Assembly (NCBI GenBank): GCA_002308935.1
Contig: DBWN01000207.1
Span: 1 to 7,450 of the forward strand
From: Bacteroidales bacterium UBA1237
GTDB taxonomy: Bacteria > Bacteroidota > Bacteroidia > Bacteroidales > UBA932
Direction: 5' to 3'
Length of the DNA: 7,450 nucleotides
Positions 6,666-7,450 of this stretch are shown here, in pieces. Under the pieces are notes generated by a model. The model saw only the letters and a program-made list of their open reading frames with translations. It was not told the DNA's origin and searched no databases. Each line of letters begins with the position of its first letter. Within the stretch, counting starts at the first letter, position 1. The position numbers and the translations under genes are program-made.

Positions 6666-6697
6666 TTTGGCAAAAAGAATTCAATTTTTTTTCTTTG
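6666..6697 (+). promoter_or_regulatory. Candidate promoter of gdhA
   Basis: TTTG at 6666-6669, a 20-base spacer, then TTTCTTTG at 6690-6697. This matches the Bacteroidota pattern TTTG / TAnnTTTG with one mismatch (T for A at the second position of the -7 box). Transcription would start near 6703-6706, leaving a leader of roughly 45-50 bases before the ATG at 6752. Confidence 0.5.
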
Positions 6698-6751
6698 TTT
6701 CGAGGAGCAGGAAGGTCCCGCTACCCAACGAACTTATAAATCGATATCGCC

Positions 6752-7450
6752 ATGTATTACACAGCTGAAAGCTACGTCAAGGAATTCATGGATGGAATCA
6801 TCGCCCGCAATCCAGGTGAGAACGAATTCCATCAGGCAGTAAGAGAGGTTGTAACCAGCCTCGCACCCTACATTGTCGCACACCCTTATCTTATCGACCG
6901 CAAAATCATGGAAAGGATCGCGGAACCCGAAAGGACTGTGATCTTCAGGGTTCCTTGGATCGATGATGAAGGAAACGTACAGGTCAACCGTGGCTTCCGT
7001 GTGCAGATGAACAGCGCTATCGGCCCTTATAAAGGAGGTATCCGTTTCCATGCTTCCGTAAACCTCTCAATCATGAAGTTCCTCGCTTTCGAGCAGACCT
7101 TCAAGAACTCCCTTACCACTCTTCCTATGGGAGGTGCAAAAGGTGGTTCAGACTTCAACCCTCGTGGAAAGTCCGATGACGAGGTCATGAAATTCTGCCA
7201 GAGCTTCATGACTGAACTCTTCCGCCATATCGGCAAGGACACTGACGTTCCCGCTGGTGACATCGGTGTAGGCGGACGCGAGATCGGTTTCCTGTTCGGC
7301 CAGTACAAGAGGCTCCGCGACGAGTGGGGCGGTGTACTCACGGGCAAGGGACTCGGCTGGGGAGGAAGTCCTCTCAGGCCTGAAGCTACCGGTTACGGCC
7401 TCTGCTACTTCACCCGCGAAATGCTCAAGGACCTCGCTAACGACTCCTTC
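6752..7450 (+). CDS. gdhA: Glutamate dehydrogenase, N-terminal 233 residues (cut by window end)
   Basis: The hexameric bacterial glutamate dehydrogenase, which interconverts 2-oxoglutarate plus ammonium and glutamate using NAD(P)H. It is a main nitrogen-assimilation enzyme in the cytoplasm. The visible part covers the dimerisation/substrate domain and the first part of the coenzyme domain. Motifs: GPYKGGIRFH (91-100), FEQTFKNSLTTLPMGGAKGGSDF (113-135), DVPAGDIGVGGREIG (165-179) and RPEATGYG (209-216). Expected active-site residues K94, Q115, K118, K130 and D170 are all present and sit at a constant +5 offset from the Clostridium symbiosum enzyme (K89, Q110, K113, K125, D165). The reading frame is open to the last base. 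The family is about 445 residues, so roughly half is missing. Coenzyme preference cannot be judged because the relevant region is mostly outside the window. No SD lies at proper spacing before the ATG. Confidence 0.97.
   Translation, partial: MYYTAESYVKEFMDGIIARNPGENEFHQAVREVVTSLAPYIVAHPYLIDRKIMERIAEPERTVIFRVPWIDDEGNVQVNRGFRVQMNSAIGPYKGGIRFHASVNLSIMKFLAFEQTFKNSLTTLPMGGAKGGSDFNPRGKSDDEVMKFCQSFMTELFRHIGKDTDVPAGDIGVGGREIGFLFGQYKRLRDEWGGVLTGKGLGWGGSPLRPEATGYGLCYFTREMLKDLANDSF

Noticed and set aside
6278..6673. 131-codon minus-strand open frame over the end of prmA and the spacer
   Set aside because: It is antisense to conserved PrmA motifs, and no promoter box or family pattern supports it.
6701..6717. 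GAGGAG and GGAAGG purine stretches in the gdhA leader resembling a Shine-Dalgarno
   Set aside because: They end about 35 bases before the ATG at 6752, too far to position a ribosome there, and no alternative in-frame start codon lies close behind them.

Overview
This window looks like an ordinary chromosomal stretch from a member of the Bacteroidota, probably order Bacteroidales. Three signs point there. The promoters fit the Bacteroides-type pattern (TTTG, about 20 bases, TAnnTTTG). Most genes start without a Shine-Dalgarno (SD) sequence. The protein variants (a short bS21, a very large AsmA-like protein, PrmA with an NPQMAFGTGHHETT motif) also fit. Base composition is near half GC in genes, with AT-rich spacers. 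The genus cannot be fixed from the sequence.

Layout. On the minus strand at the left edge are the first 13 codons of a sirtuin-type NAD-dependent deacylase (1-40). Just upstream of it on the same strand is a 383-residue AAA/STAND-like ATPase with a C-terminal winged-helix-like region (86-1237). These two are probably co-transcribed leftwards. An AT-rich divergent spacer (1238-1467) carries a candidate leftward -7 box and a strong rightward promoter for rpsU (ribosomal protein bS21, 1468-1662). rpsU has a near-perfect SD, which stands out among SD-less neighbours, and ends at a good intrinsic terminator (1691-1721).

A second rightward unit starts from a TATATTTG box at 1777. It encodes a 1275-residue inner-membrane-anchored AsmA-family protein (1818-5645), a likely envelope lipid-transport or assembly factor. 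Its stop overlaps the start of prmA (ribosomal protein L11 methyltransferase, 5642-6571) in an ATGA junction, so the two are probably translationally coupled. After a 180-base AT-rich spacer with a perfect short palindrome and a plausible promoter, the window ends inside gdhA, glutamate dehydrogenase (6752-7450, truncated by the window).

The genes do not form one pathway. They are housekeeping functions: translation (rpsU, prmA), envelope (AsmA-like), nitrogen assimilation (gdhA) and protein deacylation (sirtuin). I found no CRISPR array, tRNA, rRNA, insertion sequence, phage gene or convincing defence system. The most interesting signals are the isolated SD of rpsU, the altered P-loop of the ATPase, and the long charged, cysteine-containing C-terminal tail of the AsmA-like protein.
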